A DNA stretch of 40,182 nucleotides from Limnohabitans sp. Rim8 (lineage in GTDB: Bacteria; Pseudomonadota; Gammaproteobacteria; Burkholderiales; Burkholderiaceae_C), in the NCBI GenBank assembly GCA_945897795.1, contig CAMDFT010000020.1, forward strand, positions 1 to 40,182, written 5' to 3'. Position 1 is the first letter of the stretch. Each line of letters starts with the position of its first letter. The notes below the pieces were generated by a model. It worked only from the letters and a program-made list of their open reading frames with translations, was not told where the DNA came from and searched no databases. Below are positions 32,343 to 40,140 of this stretch, piece by piece. A program made the position numbers and the translations under genes.

Positions 32343-33629
32343 ATGATTTTTCGCCTCATCTTTGTTTTGCTGGTCGTTTTCAGTAACGTTGGCCACGCTC
32401 AGCCCAAAGAAAACCGAGTGGCTCTTGTTATGGGAAACAGTGCTTACAAGACAGCGCCTTTGAAGAACCCCACAAATGATGCCAAAGACATGACGGCGAA
32501 GCTCAAAGGTATGGGCTTTACCGTGGTCGAGCGAAACAACCTGACCGTCAAGCAGATTGGTAGTACCTTGCGTGAGTTCCGTTCTAAATTAACTCCGGGC
32601 AGTGTCGCTCTTGTTTACTACGCAGGGCATGGACTGCAGATAAAGGGTGAGAACTTCTTTCCCACCGTTGACGCAGAGATTGCCGGGGAAGAAGATGTAC
32701 CCAATCAAAGCCTTGCCATGCGGCAGATCATGGATGTGCTCGAGGATGCAAAGACAAGACTGAATTTGGTATTTCTGGATGCCTGCCGTAACAACCCATA
32801 TCAACGCAGTTTTCGCTCAAGTAGCGATGGTTTGTCGAGGGTCAACGCACCGTCTGGGACGTTGATCTCATTTGCAACTCGTCCGGGAAGTGTGGCTGCA
32901 GACGGGACAGGGCGGAATGGTCTTTACACGGGCGCCTTGCTTGAGGCGATGGACAGCAGGGGTGACCAAATTGAGCAAGTGCTCAAACGAGTCGTTACCC
33001 GTGTAAAGGCAGGTTCTAAAAACCAGCAAGAACCTTGGATGGAGGGCAGCATTGATGGTGAGTTTTGCTTTGGTAGCTGCTTGGCAATGGTTGCTCAATC
33101 TGGTGTCAGTGACGACCGGACGCTTTGGGACACGGTGAAAGACAGTCGGGATATGAATGAGATCAAGGCATATCTTGAAAAATTTCCAACTGGCCTTTTT
33201 GCAGGCGTTGCCAGAGCGAAAATCTTAAGTCTTGAAAAGACTGAGCAACAGATAGCCCTAAGCAGTCCAACGCAGCAATCCTCATTTCTTTCTGTGCCAG
33301 TACCTCAGTCTCAAATTGCGCCGTACCAATTGCAGGCCAATCCAACTAAATCATCAGGTTTCTCTGCAAGTTATGCCGGTCGCCTAATCGGGCGCATTAA
33401 ACCCAACATCACTTACCCTGTGGACATAGCTGGTAGCCCTCGCGTCGAAGTGGAGTTGAGAGTCGCGCCGGACGGCACAATTACCAATCGAAGAATTCTC
33501 GAATCCAGCGGTTTCAAGGCATGGGACGATGCCGTGCTTCGTGCCATCGAAAAAACCGAAATCCTACCAAAGGATACCGACGGTCGTGTACCGCCTTTAA
33601 TTGTTCTTGGCTTCAGACCTTTGGACTAA
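32343..33629 (+). CDS. secreted caspase-like protease fused to a TolA/TonB-type C-terminal domain
   Basis: 428 residues. Signal peptide MIFRLIFVLLVVFSNVGHAQ (cleavage after A-x-A-like GHA). Residues 24-245 are a peptidase C14 (caspase p20-like) domain: RVALVMGNSAYKTAPLKNPT at the start, the catalytic His96 in VYYAGHG and Cys148 in FLDACRNNP, both intact. Residues 256-298 form one repeat of the kind LWDTVKDSRDMNEIKAYLEK that often follows such domains. After a Ser/Gln/Pro-rich linker (300-343), residues 345-428 (RLIGRIKPNITYP, VAPDGTITNRRILESSG, KAWDDAVLRAIEKTE) match the C-terminal domain of TolA of Burkholderiales. Predicted periplasmic. The domain pairing suggests action at the cell envelope; its target is unknown. 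Confidence 0.85.
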   Translation: MIFRLIFVLLVVFSNVGHAQPKENRVALVMGNSAYKTAPLKNPTNDAKDMTAKLKGMGFTVVERNNLTVKQIGSTLREFRSKLTPGSVALVYYAGHGLQIKGENFFPTVDAEIAGEEDVPNQSLAMRQIMDVLEDAKTRLNLVFLDACRNNPYQRSFRSSSDGLSRVNAPSGTLISFATRPGSVAADGTGRNGLYTGALLEAMDSRGDQIEQVLKRVVTRVKAGSKNQQEPWMEGSIDGEFCFGSCLAMVAQSGVSDDRTLWDTVKDSRDMNEIKAYLEKFPTGLFAGVARAKILSLEKTEQQIALSSPTQQSSFLSVPVPQSQIAPYQLQANPTKSSGFSASYAGRLIGRIKPNITYPVDIAGSPRVEVELRVAPDGTITNRRILESSGFKAWDDAVLRAIEKTEILPKDTDGRVPPLIVLGFRPLD

Positions 33630-33717
33630 AAAATTTATGAATTCTTGTGGGTAAGTTAATTCTGAAAACCATTTTGTATTTTAAAAATGAAAAATCCATT
33701 TTGGGACATTTATTTCA

Positions 33718-33999
33718 ATGAAAGTTAATGCTTTTCTCACCCGCTTTGCGCTGCTCTGCCTAATTGCAGGCTCTGCCTTTGCGCAAAGTTCTTTGCCACC
33801 TTGTCCTCCGAGTGGGACATGGAATAATTGCTTTGGGACGCACGCCCGACCTGACGGCGTGACTTACGTTGGAGAGTATCAAAACGATCAACGCCATGGA
33901 AATGGCATCGAGTACGGGGTTAACGGTTCAATCAGTCGGTCTGGTCTTTGGAGTAACAGTACACTTACCAAGTCTTACTTTCTTGATGCAAAGTGTTGA
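33718..33999 (+). CDS. secreted MORN-like protein, 3' end cut by the IS element
   Basis: 93 codons as it stands. Signal peptide (RFALLCLIAGSAFAQ), then a Cys-containing linker (CPPSGTWNNCFGT) and one MORN-type repeat, YVGEYQNDQRHGNGIEYG, with a second weaker one (SRSGLWSNSTLT). Small MORN proteins often accompany caspase-like genes. The last sense codon and the stop (TGT TGA, 33994-33999) are the first six bases of the IS21-family element, so the natural C-terminus is lost. Low GC, weak ribosome site. Confidence 0.6.
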   Translation: MKVNAFLTRFALLCLIAGSAFAQSSLPPCPPSGTWNNCFGTHARPDGVTYVGEYQNDQRHGNGIEYGVNGSISRSGLWSNSTLTKSYFLDAKC

Positions 34000-34091
34000 C
34001 GCCGATCCAATATTGACCACCTGTGCCGATTGAATTTTGACCAGGGGCTTGAGCCAGCTTTTATGTCTGCTGGCTGTGGATAACTATAAGT

Positions 34092-34916
34092 TCAATTGTC
34101 GTCCTGCATCTCCTTCCTATCCGCTTTTCTTGCCTGCTCCCTCGCTTTGATTCGGCCCCTTGCCTCATTGGAGCTGTGCCTGAACCGATAGGATTCATTG
34201 CCCGTTTCCACAATGTGGCAGTGGTGCGTCAACCGGTCCAGTAGCGCCGTCGTCATCTTGGCATCCCCAAACCCACTCGACCATTCTGCAAACGTCAGGT
34301 TCGTCGTAATCAGCACGCTAACCCGTTCATACAGCTTGGACAGCAAGTGAAACAGCAAGGCTCCTCCAGCCTGGCTGAACGGCAAATACCCCAACTCATC
34401 GAGTACCACCAAATCCATGCGGGACAAACTCAGCGCGAGCCGACCCGCTTTGCCTTGCGCCTTCTCCTGCTCCAGTGCATTGACCAAGTCCACAGTCGAG
34501 TAGAACCTGACCTTTTTGCCGTGGTGGGTCAGCCCCGAGATGCCCAGCGCCGTGGCCAGGTGCGTTTTGCCCGTCCCCGGCCCCCCAATGAGCACCACGT
34601 TTTGCGCATCCTGCGTGAACGACAGATCGGCCAGCTTGTGCACCAAGGCCCTGTCCACTTGTGACGCCTCAAAGTTGAAGCCCGCCAAATCTCGATGTAC
34701 AGGGAAGCGGGCAGCCTTGGTTTGATGCGCAATCGAGCGCATGTGACGGTTGACCTCTTCGGCCTGCAACAAGTGCTCGATCAGCCAGCGAGATGCCTGC
34801 AGCTCAGCATTGCCACCTTGCTCCACCAGATCCGCCCAGGCCATGGCCATACCGCTGAGCCTGAGGCTTTTGAGTTCGGCGTGGATGTCACGCTGTATGG
34901 GTCTGTGCTCAGTCAT
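34092..34916 (-). CDS. istB: IS21-family transposition helper ATPase IstB
   Basis: 274 residues. AAA+ ATPase that works with IstA to select the target. Walker A is [18 protein letters not shown], Walker [18 protein letters not shown], and the sensor region [20 protein letters not shown] with the arginine in [14 protein letters not shown] are all intact. The C-terminus is basic. Its ATG overlaps the istA stop by 8 bp, as in other IS21 elements, giving coupled translation. Confidence 0.93.
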   Translation of the reverse strand: MTEHRPIQRDIHAELKSLRLSGMAMAWADLVEQGGNAELQASRWLIEHLLQAEEVNRHMRSIAHQTKAARFPVHRDLAGFNFEASQVDRALVHKLADLSFTQDAQNVVLIGGPGTGKTHLATALGISGLTHHGKKVRFYSTVDLVNALEQEKAQGKAGRLALSLSRMDLVVLDELGYLPFSQAGGALLFHLLSKLYERVSVLITTNLTFAEWSSGFGDAKMTTALLDRLTHHCHIVETGNESYRFRHSSNEARGRIKAREQARKADRKEMQDDN

Positions 34917-36420
34917 AAGTCACCTCCACGCCAGAGCGCAGGCCGTCATAGCGCGCCGTGTTGGCCATCGGCACCTCACTGAGCTGCAGCGATGTCTCAG
35001 CTTGCTGCGGCATCGCTGGACTGCTCAAACGCGCCAAAACGTTGCGCACATGCTCCACGCTGATGCCACCGTTGGGGGTGGCTCCTTCCAGTAAAACCTC
35101 CACCGCCACCAATACAGCGTCCAGCCCCGATTGCGGCACCACGGCCAGCACCTGTGCCATCACCCGGTCACCTCCCGCATGGCGCAACAACGACTGCCGC
35201 AATCTCAGCAACGCAGGTGGCAAGTCCATGAACGGCGTGCCGTTCCGCAATGCGCCCGGCTTGCGCTGCACCAGATCAATGTAATGCTGCCAGTCATAGC
35301 TGATTTGCGCCCGGTTGGTCAGCCTCGTGTGGCTGGCCACAATGGCGTCTTGGGCCACCACATCCACCCGGCTCGGATACAGCCGCGCACTCACCATCTG
35401 CCCAGCCCACTCGCACGGCACCGAATACTTGTTGCGCGCCACATTGACCAAACAGGTGCTGCTTACCCGAGCCGGATTCTCCACATACCCATCAAACGGC
35501 TCAGGCATGCTCATCAAGTGCTCACGCTCCAAATCCAGCATCTCGGCCAGCGTGAACTGCTTGTGCTCCGGGTGCGCTGTTTCGGCCCAGATTGAGCGGC
35601 AACGCTCAGCCAACCAAGCGTTGAGCTCCACAAACGAGCCAAAACGCTTTGTTCCAGCCTCTATCCAGATACGCCTGCGGCTGTCTTGCACGTTCTTCTC
35701 CACCACCCCTTTCTCCCAGCCCGAGGCCACGTTGCAAAAGTCCGGCTCAAACAAGTAATGGCTGCACAGCGCATTGAAGCGGGCGTTGACGATTCGGCCT
35801 TTGCCTTTCTTGACCTTATCCACCGCCGTCTTCATGTTGTCGTAAATGCCCCGACGCGCCACACCGCCCAGCGCCGCAAAACTGCGGGTGTGCGCGTCAA
35901 ACAACATCTCGTGCCCCTGGCTGGGGTAGGCCACCACCCAGAACGCCCGGCTGGCGCACAGCTTGAGATGCGAGACCTGCATGTGGTGGTACACCCCGCC
36001 AACGAGCAGCCCTTCTTCGCTCCAGTCAAACTGAAACGCCTCGCCCAGCTCGAAACTCAAAGGCACATACGCCTTGGATGCAGCCTTGCCCTCTTGCTCG
36101 CGCCAAGCTCGAATGAATTCGGTCAACCGGCTGTAGCCGCCCCGATAGCCTTGCGCCTGCAACTGCGTCAACAACGCCCGCGCACTGCGCCGGGCATGTT
36201 TGGGGCGGTGGGAGTCGGCCTTGAGCGCTTGCTCCAACGTCGCCTCAAACGCGCTGAGCTTGGTGAATCCGCTTTGCCTTTTGTATTTGGGAGCCTGGTC
36301 GCCAGGGGCTTTGAGCCATTTTTTGACCGTATTGCGCGACAGCCCTGTGCGCTTGGCGATCTCGCTGTTGGAGAGTTGCTCGCGCAACTTCATGCGCCTG
36401 ACCTTACCTATCATTTCCAT
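34909..36420 (-). CDS. istA: IS21-family transposase IstA
   Basis: 503 residues from ATG 36420 (GTG 36429 would add three). N-terminal helix-turn-helix ([20 protein letters not shown]), then the DDE catalytic core with the acids in [23 protein letters not shown] and [15 protein letters not shown]. The C-terminal part ([20 protein letters not shown]) is the beta-barrel of IstA-type transposases. All three acids are present, so the element is probably active. Confidence 0.92.
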   Translation of the reverse strand: MEMIGKVRRMKLREQLSNSEIAKRTGLSRNTVKKWLKAPGDQAPKYKRQSGFTKLSAFEATLEQALKADSHRPKHARRSARALLTQLQAQGYRGGYSRLTEFIRAWREQEGKAASKAYVPLSFELGEAFQFDWSEEGLLVGGVYHHMQVSHLKLCASRAFWVVAYPSQGHEMLFDAHTRSFAALGGVARRGIYDNMKTAVDKVKKGKGRIVNARFNALCSHYLFEPDFCNVASGWEKGVVEKNVQDSRRRIWIEAGTKRFGSFVELNAWLAERCRSIWAETAHPEHKQFTLAEMLDLEREHLMSMPEPFDGYVENPARVSSTCLVNVARNKYSVPCEWAGQMVSARLYPSRVDVVAQDAIVASHTRLTNRAQISYDWQHYIDLVQRKPGALRNGTPFMDLPPALLRLRQSLLRHAGGDRVMAQVLAVVPQSGLDAVLVAVEVLLEGATPNGGISVEHVRNVLARLSSPAMPQQAETSLQLSEVPMANTARYDGLRSGVEVTYD

Positions 36421-36512
36421 GGTGATCACCTTCTTGCTCTCCTGCTGAAATATTCAGCAGGCCAGTTGAACACCCTGGTCAATTTTGAGTCGGCACTCCT
36501 AGGTTTAGATGG

Positions 36513-36752
36513 TCAGTTTTCGGTCGGCGGCAACAGCAAGTCCGCATCCGCGAGGCTTCCCTTTCTTCTGCGGTGTTGCTTATCGCCATTCGCGTAGTTC
36601 AGCAGGTGAGGGGCATGGATTCTCCAAAAGAACTGCTTCCCGCATGCTTTGGCGTCTCTGCCAAGGACTTTGACAATGGAGCCGATATTGGCACCGTCAA
36701 AGGAATTGATCACGATGGCAAGTTCGCCGGGGCGGCAATTGAGTCTGCGCAT
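36513..36752 (-). CDS. small paralogue 3 of a tandem array, end altered by the IS
   Basis: 79 codons. MRRLNCRPGELAIVINSFDG, then ANIGSIVKVLGRD has the same pattern as the two genes upstream: C-x-P-G-x-L-A-I/V-V-x-x-x-x-x-x-N-I-G-x-x-V-x-V-x-G. AAGGAG lies six bases before ATG 36752. The last eight or so codons (after ADADL) and the stop are read from the IS21 right end (36513-36535), so the native end is lost; the two paralogues continue here with L-R-P-I-R/K-G. The fold is probably a small beta-barrel, to judge from the alternating hydrophobic pattern. Function unknown. Confidence 0.6.
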   Translation of the reverse strand: MRRLNCRPGELAIVINSFDGANIGSIVKVLGRDAKACGKQFFWRIHAPHLLNYANGDKQHRRRKGSLADADLLLPPTEN

Positions 36753-36762
36753 GTTTGCTCCT

Positions 36763-37053
36763 TTAGGTTGTGACCAAGTCATTGGGCTCTTTGACCGTCT
36801 TGGCTTGAGGCGCACCTCGTATCGGCCTCAACTGGCTGTCTGGGACAGGTCCTATCCGCCGCCTCCTGAGGACACCGCTGTAGTCATAGGTCAGGGGGTG
36901 GCTGGCCTGCGCCTCCCAGATCACGTCCCCCTTTGGTGCACACAAATCCGACTGGCCTGTGTACAGCCCAATGACATGAACGATGGTGCCAATGTTGCAG
37001 GCGTTGTAGGCTTCGACCACGACTGCCAAATCACCCGGTTTGCAGTAAGTCAT
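36763..37053 (-). CDS. small paralogue 2 of a tandem array
   Basis: 96 residues, unknown function. MTYCKPGDLAVVVEAYNACN, then IGTIVHVIGLYTG shares the N-terminal motif with its neighbours; the middle (KGDVIWEAQASHPLTYDYSG) and the end (DSQLRPIRG) align with paralogue 1 (WQVIPLSGQ; DKWLRPIKG). Its ATG overlaps the stop of paralogue 1 by four bases (37050-37053) and its stop is 10 bp before the start of paralogue 3, so the three form one operon. Confidence 0.65.
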   Translation of the reverse strand: MTYCKPGDLAVVVEAYNACNIGTIVHVIGLYTGQSDLCAPKGDVIWEAQASHPLTYDYSGVLRRRRIGPVPDSQLRPIRGAPQAKTVKEPNDLVTT

Positions 37054-37337
37054 GCCAACTCCCGCTCAAGCTTCGACGGGGCAGTGCTGTTGCCTTTGAT
37101 TGGCCTTAACCATTTGTCTGGGTGGATCGCCTGAATCTTCGGGGTGATCGATTGCTTGTAGGCTTTGCCCTCGTCGATCAGCCACATCTTTTGGCCGCTC
37201 AGTGGAATGACCTGCCAGCAGGCCATTTCCATGATGACCTCTGCCGGGCCTATTACCCGGACGAGAAGACCAATATTACCTTTGCAGCCATCGAAATCAT
37301 CGACGATGATGGCCAAGTCACCATGCTTGCATTTCAT
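37050..37337 (-). CDS. small paralogue 1 of a tandem array
   Basis: 95 residues, unknown function. MKCKHGDLAIIVDDFDGCKG, then NIGLLVRVIGPAEV opens like its two neighbours; a tryptophan-containing middle (MACWQVIPLSGQKMWLID) and DKWLRPIKG follow. The P of the C-x-P-G motif is His here. The charged, KOW/SH3-like pattern at the N-terminus might bind nucleic acid or peptide, but this is only a guess. First gene of the three-gene operon; the sRNA terminator lies 120 bp upstream. Confidence 0.65.
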   Translation of the reverse strand: MKCKHGDLAIIVDDFDGCKGNIGLLVRVIGPAEVIMEMACWQVIPLSGQKMWLIDEGKAYKQSITPKIQAIHPDKWLRPIKGNSTAPSKLERELA

Positions 37338-37456
37338 TTCACTCTTCCTGCGCCCCTGATGTCTGGCATCGCCAGAACGCGCAGGGGCTAAGAGCGCGGG
37401 CGACGCTTTAGCAGCATTTGTGAGTCGCCCTGCAAGTGGTCATAAATCAGCGACAT

Positions 37457-37481
37457 AAAAAAGCCCACCAAGGGGTGGGCT
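37457..37481 (-). terminator. Rho-independent terminator of the candidate small RNA
   Basis: On the minus strand AGCCCACC-CCTT-GGTGGGCT (37462-37481), eight perfect pairs, is followed by T6 (37457-37462). No minus-strand protein gene lies upstream to need it, which is the main reason to postulate a small RNA. Confidence 0.8.
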
Positions 37482-37576
37482 GACGCTTTACCGATTGGTT
37501 GCCCGAGGGCCACATCTTCGGATACCACCTTGCCCGGTCAGGCAGGTTGGCGTGTTCAGAACAACTCTTGATGTTG
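37457..37576 (-). ncRNA. candidate small RNA with own promoter and terminator
   Basis: On the minus strand, a -35 TTGAGA (37606-37611), exactly 17 bp, and a -10 TAAAAT (37583-37588) predict a start near 37576. About 120 nt later stands a strong Rho-independent terminator. No open frame of note lies between. The transcript would begin with a hairpin ACAAC-N8-GTTGT and contain GC-rich segments (CCTGACCGGGCAAGG; GCCCTCGGGC) that can pair internally. It does not match any RNA family I know. Confidence 0.55.
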
Positions 37577-37582
37577 TCAGAA

Positions 37583-37611
37583 TTTTACCTGTGATCAACG
37601 CAATTCTCAAG
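37583..37611 (-). promoter_or_regulatory. sigma-70-type promoter of the candidate small RNA
   Basis: TTGAGA at 37606-37611 and TAAAAT at 37583-37588 with an ideal 17-bp spacer, reading on the minus strand. Each box differs from consensus by one or two bases. Confidence 0.55.
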
Positions 37612-37642
37612 CTCAATCTTGGCTCGACACACCCAAAAAAGA

Positions 37643-37671
37643 TGCTTAAAAATTAAGCAATAAATTACAAT
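37643..37671 (+). promoter_or_regulatory. inverted repeat and -10 box before the HGG-motif gene
   Basis: TGCTTAA-AAA-TTAAGCA (37643-37659) is a perfect 7-bp inverted repeat. A TACAAT (37666-37671) 37 bp before the ATG is a good -10, and the repeat lies where the -35 would be, so a protein bound there should control the gene and perhaps the divergent small RNA promoter 32 bp away. Confidence 0.4.
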
Positions 37672-37707
37672 GAGTGAGCATTACAGATAGACATTGGGAG
37701 CCGAAAA

Positions 37708-38148
37708 ATGAGCCATGAAATGACGAAAGAACAGACCGCAAGCCAACTGTCCAATTGCAAAGAGCAGTTCCTTGTAACTGCGGGTGGCCGCATCCGTTGC
37801 CTCAGATGCCAAGCAAGTTCTAGCCGTAAAAAACAGCAATGCGGCAAGCCTGCCTTGAAGTCCTCAAAGAAGCCGTTATGCCCCACCCATGGGGGTAGAC
37901 CTCATACCCCGGAGGTGCTGCGTCGCATCTCCGAAGCCAACACCATCCACGGAGAATCGACCAAAGCTGCCAAAGAGCAATTCAGAAAAGACGCAGTCTG
38001 GATCCGCCAGCTTGCAGATGCTGTTCGAGTCCTGAAGCTTGGCGAAGGCCCAAGGATGCGCGGAAGAAAACCCATCGGGTACTGCGGGGTTTATTCGCAG
38101 GAGGATGTGGTTCGGATTATTAGGGAGAGGGAAGAACAGCGTGAGTAG
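37708..38148 (+). CDS. HGG-motif protein of mobile elements
   Basis: 146 residues. A cysteine/histidine segment, RIRCLRCQASSSRKKQQCGK, then PLCPTHGGRPHTPEVLRRIS, is the C-x-x-C...C-G...C-x-x-H-G-G arrangement found in small proteins of prophages and integrative elements; it probably binds zinc. The rest is basic and helical (TKAAKEQFRKDAVWIRQLAD), ending YSQEDVVRIIREREEQ. GGGAG stands before ATG 37708. Function is not established; DNA or RNA binding is plausible. Only plus-strand gene of this last region. Confidence 0.6.
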   Translation: MSHEMTKEQTASQLSNCKEQFLVTAGGRIRCLRCQASSSRKKQQCGKPALKSSKKPLCPTHGGRPHTPEVLRRISEANTIHGESTKAAKEQFRKDAVWIRQLADAVRVLKLGEGPRMRGRKPIGYCGVYSQEDVVRIIREREEQRE

Positions 38149-38511
38149 GGGGTCTTTTGATGGGATCGAGTTTTTAAATCATCAATCCCATCAACCACTG
38201 ACCCTAGTACGGGAGCTCGTCACTGTCCGTGTCGTCATCAAAACTTTACCTTTCAAGTCCTGCAGCTTCTGTTTGGCTTTGCCTCAAGTTTGTGATTGAG
38301 GCGGGGATGTACCGAAGTGAGCTTCTCGTATTGCGTTGTAGCGTTATCTGGTGAGCCCTCGAACTGCGGCAGTAGCGAGGAGCTTTTGACGGTAATAGTT
38401 GGGGGCGCTTTTTATATAATGAAATGAAAATCTTGTTATCTGACAATGGGTTAGATCAATTTCCCCTCTTTTTCATTTGGATTCCGTCAGAAACTGGCCC
38501 CAGTAATGAAG
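38149..38511. other. intergenic region with a long inverted repeat
   Basis: TTGATGGGAT (38157-38166) and ATCCCATCAA (38185-38194) form a perfect 10-bp stem with an 18-base loop just after the HGG gene; it may end transcription from both sides although there is no long T-run. The rest shows no gene I can support; a TATAAT at 38415-38420 has no -35 at a usable distance. Confidence 0.4.
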
Positions 38512-40140
38512 TTATTCAGTAGAGACAAGCGAAGCAGGATGCTTCGCCAAGATAAACAAAGGTAGTCCAAAAAATTTATGCCGGTGGAGTGGCGGGAGTC
38601 CGAGGTCCTTACGATGGCTAATTTCAAGGTTTAATGCCTTACCCCTATCGTAAATTTGCTGATCAGTGAAGTTGGCTTGCTCCCATGAGTTGAAGAAATT
38701 GCTTATCAAACTATATTCATCCATGTGGAGGGCGATCTTTTCTGCAAGAGTAAGGCCTTGGGCCGAAAGAATTGCGCTGCGTGGTTGTTTCATGCTATTG
38801 CCCTCGTAGGCAAATTCAAACTTGACGCCGGGAGCCACAGAAAAGCGCTTGGTAAAAGCATCGGTCATCGCGCATTTCAATTTTCCTAGTGCAGTGGCAC
38901 GAACAATGAAACTGTCGTGAATTGGTAGGCAGACTTCCCCTTGCTCCATAAGATTCAGCATCACCTGCTCTGCTATCTCAGAGTCGTGGAACTGAAGATC
39001 AACCCCAACGCCAGAGTTAAAGTACTTGGCAATAGGTTTGTGCAAATTAGACAGCCTTGCATGAAGTTCGCCGTGAGACAGTCCAATACATTTAAGCTCA
39101 TCAGGTGCCAGCCTGTATCGGCGGCTTGAATCGTTCAAAACGGCATTCATGTATCTTTTAACGATCTTTCGTCTGGGATCATTCTTCAAATAGTTCAGGC
39201 CAATTTCATAGGCGTCATGCGGAGGGACAAGCCCCTCCATCGCGTAAAGCATTGAGCAGGAAAGGCCAGAGAAGTCACACTCAATGGTGATGTCGTCATT
39301 TATCAAAATTCTGCGCCGTGCTTTACTTGGAATTTGTTGCCACCATCCTCCGTAAAAACGTCCACCCTTAGATAGCGAACCTTCGGCAAAAATCCGGTGC
39401 AGAAATACGCTTTGCATGTTGATTGTTTGCTTGCCCAAAGCCGAAAGATTTTCAAACGGCATCATCTTGCCTCCTTTGGCGGTGGCTTTGCAATTTCCAA
39501 AGTTAGCGGCAAATGCAGTGTTGGGGAGGTCAATGCTGATGCACTGCCTACTTAGAAAATCGTTAATTTTAAGAAGGTTGTCCTGCATCATCGGAACAGT
39601 GCTTGACTCATCGCGTTGTACTAAGCGCCTATTTTTGGGGCCGCGTCCGGGATTTATAAATAATCCATCATGCTTATCCGGTGGCTGCGTAAAACGCCAT
39701 CGCAGTCCCTGAGTTTTGAAATGCTCCAGCAACCTTCCGTTTGGATAAAGGCGCGTCACGATTCCCTCTCCATCCGGTACGTAGATGCCTTTTACAACGG
39801 ATACAAATTGGGCCAATTCTGCAGCCTTAAGCACATCATTCACTACGCGATGACTAAAGGGAATTTTGTATTGTGATTTTGGTCCGTAAGCTGACTTGCC
39901 CAGCGGCAATAAAAGGGGGGCTTGCGGTGCATAAAAAAAACTTTGATAAAGGCCATCAATCAGCCAACGGCATGCTCGTTCACGTTCTCCCTCATTTTTG
40001 GCATTTGATCGTGCCCCGTATTTTTGCAAGATTACAGATAACTTTGCAACGAATTCTGCTTGCATTTCATCGTCTGCAACTTGTATGTTGGAGGGCCAAA
40101 AAACATGGGATCTAGCAAATTTTTTGCGATGATTTTTCAT
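38512..40140 (-). CDS. putative single-subunit polymerase-like protein (family A/T7-type palm motifs)
   Basis: 542 residues, not a known named family to me. Three segments in the right order resemble a polymerase palm: motif A-like TIECDFSGLSCSMLYAMEGL with D289, followed by HDAYEIG as D-x-Y in family A; motif B-like RRKIVKRYMNAVLN (R324-x3-K328-x3-N332); motif C-like CLPIHDSFIV with H408-D409-S410, the H-D-S of T7-type RNA polymerases (H-D-E in DNA polymerase I). A GRFYGGWWQQIPSKARRRIL block at 260-279 precedes motif A. The N-terminal 200 residues contain no recognised exonuclease motif. The carboxylate pair D289/D409 is what a two-metal mechanism needs. The Glu of motif A in family A is Ser here. 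GAGG is close before ATG 40140. Low GC and neighbours point to a mobile element. Confidence 0.5.
   Translation of the reverse strand: MKNHRKKFARSHVFWPSNIQVADDEMQAEFVAKLSVILQKYGARSNAKNEGERERACRWLIDGLYQSFFYAPQAPLLLPLGKSAYGPKSQYKIPFSHRVVNDVLKAAELAQFVSVVKGIYVPDGEGIVTRLYPNGRLLEHFKTQGLRWRFTQPPDKHDGLFINPGRGPKNRRLVQRDESSTVPMMQDNLLKINDFLSRQCISIDLPNTAFAANFGNCKATAKGGKMMPFENLSALGKQTINMQSVFLHRIFAEGSLSKGGRFYGGWWQQIPSKARRRILINDDITIECDFSGLSCSMLYAMEGLVPPHDAYEIGLNYLKNDPRRKIVKRYMNAVLNDSSRRYRLAPDELKCIGLSHGELHARLSNLHKPIAKYFNSGVGVDLQFHDSEIAEQVMLNLMEQGEVCLPIHDSFIVRATALGKLKCAMTDAFTKRFSVAPGVKFEFAYEGNSMKQPRSAILSAQGLTLAEKIALHMDEYSLISNFFNSWEQANFTDQQIYDRGKALNLEISHRKDLGLPPLHRHKFFGLPLFILAKHPASLVSTE

Larger units (their letters stand above)
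33994..36535. mobile_element. IS21-family insertion sequence, complete
   Basis: 2542 bp. Ends: left TGTTGACGCCGATCCAATAT, continuing TTGACCACC; right, read inward on the minus strand, TGTTGCCGCCGACCGAAAAC, continuing TGACCATC. Each end carries a second internal copy of the same unit (left 34023-34046, TGCCGATTGAATTTTGACCA; right 36474-36500, TGCCGACTCAAAATTGACCA), the multiple terminal repeats typical of IS21. Inside are istA and istB, both intact and overlapping by 8 bp. The flanks read GCAAAG on the left and GCAAG on the right, an imperfect candidate for a target duplication. Confidence 0.85.

Noticed and set aside
34014-36515. IS21 boundaries at the inner TGACC/GGTCA repeats
   Set aside because: The similarity of the two ends continues 20 bp further out to TGTTG on both sides, so the outer limits at 33994 and 36535 are better.
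38246-38446. 66-codon minus-strand frame between the HGG gene and the polymerase-like gene
   Set aside because: No ribosome site, no similarity and ordinary composition of non-coding DNA.
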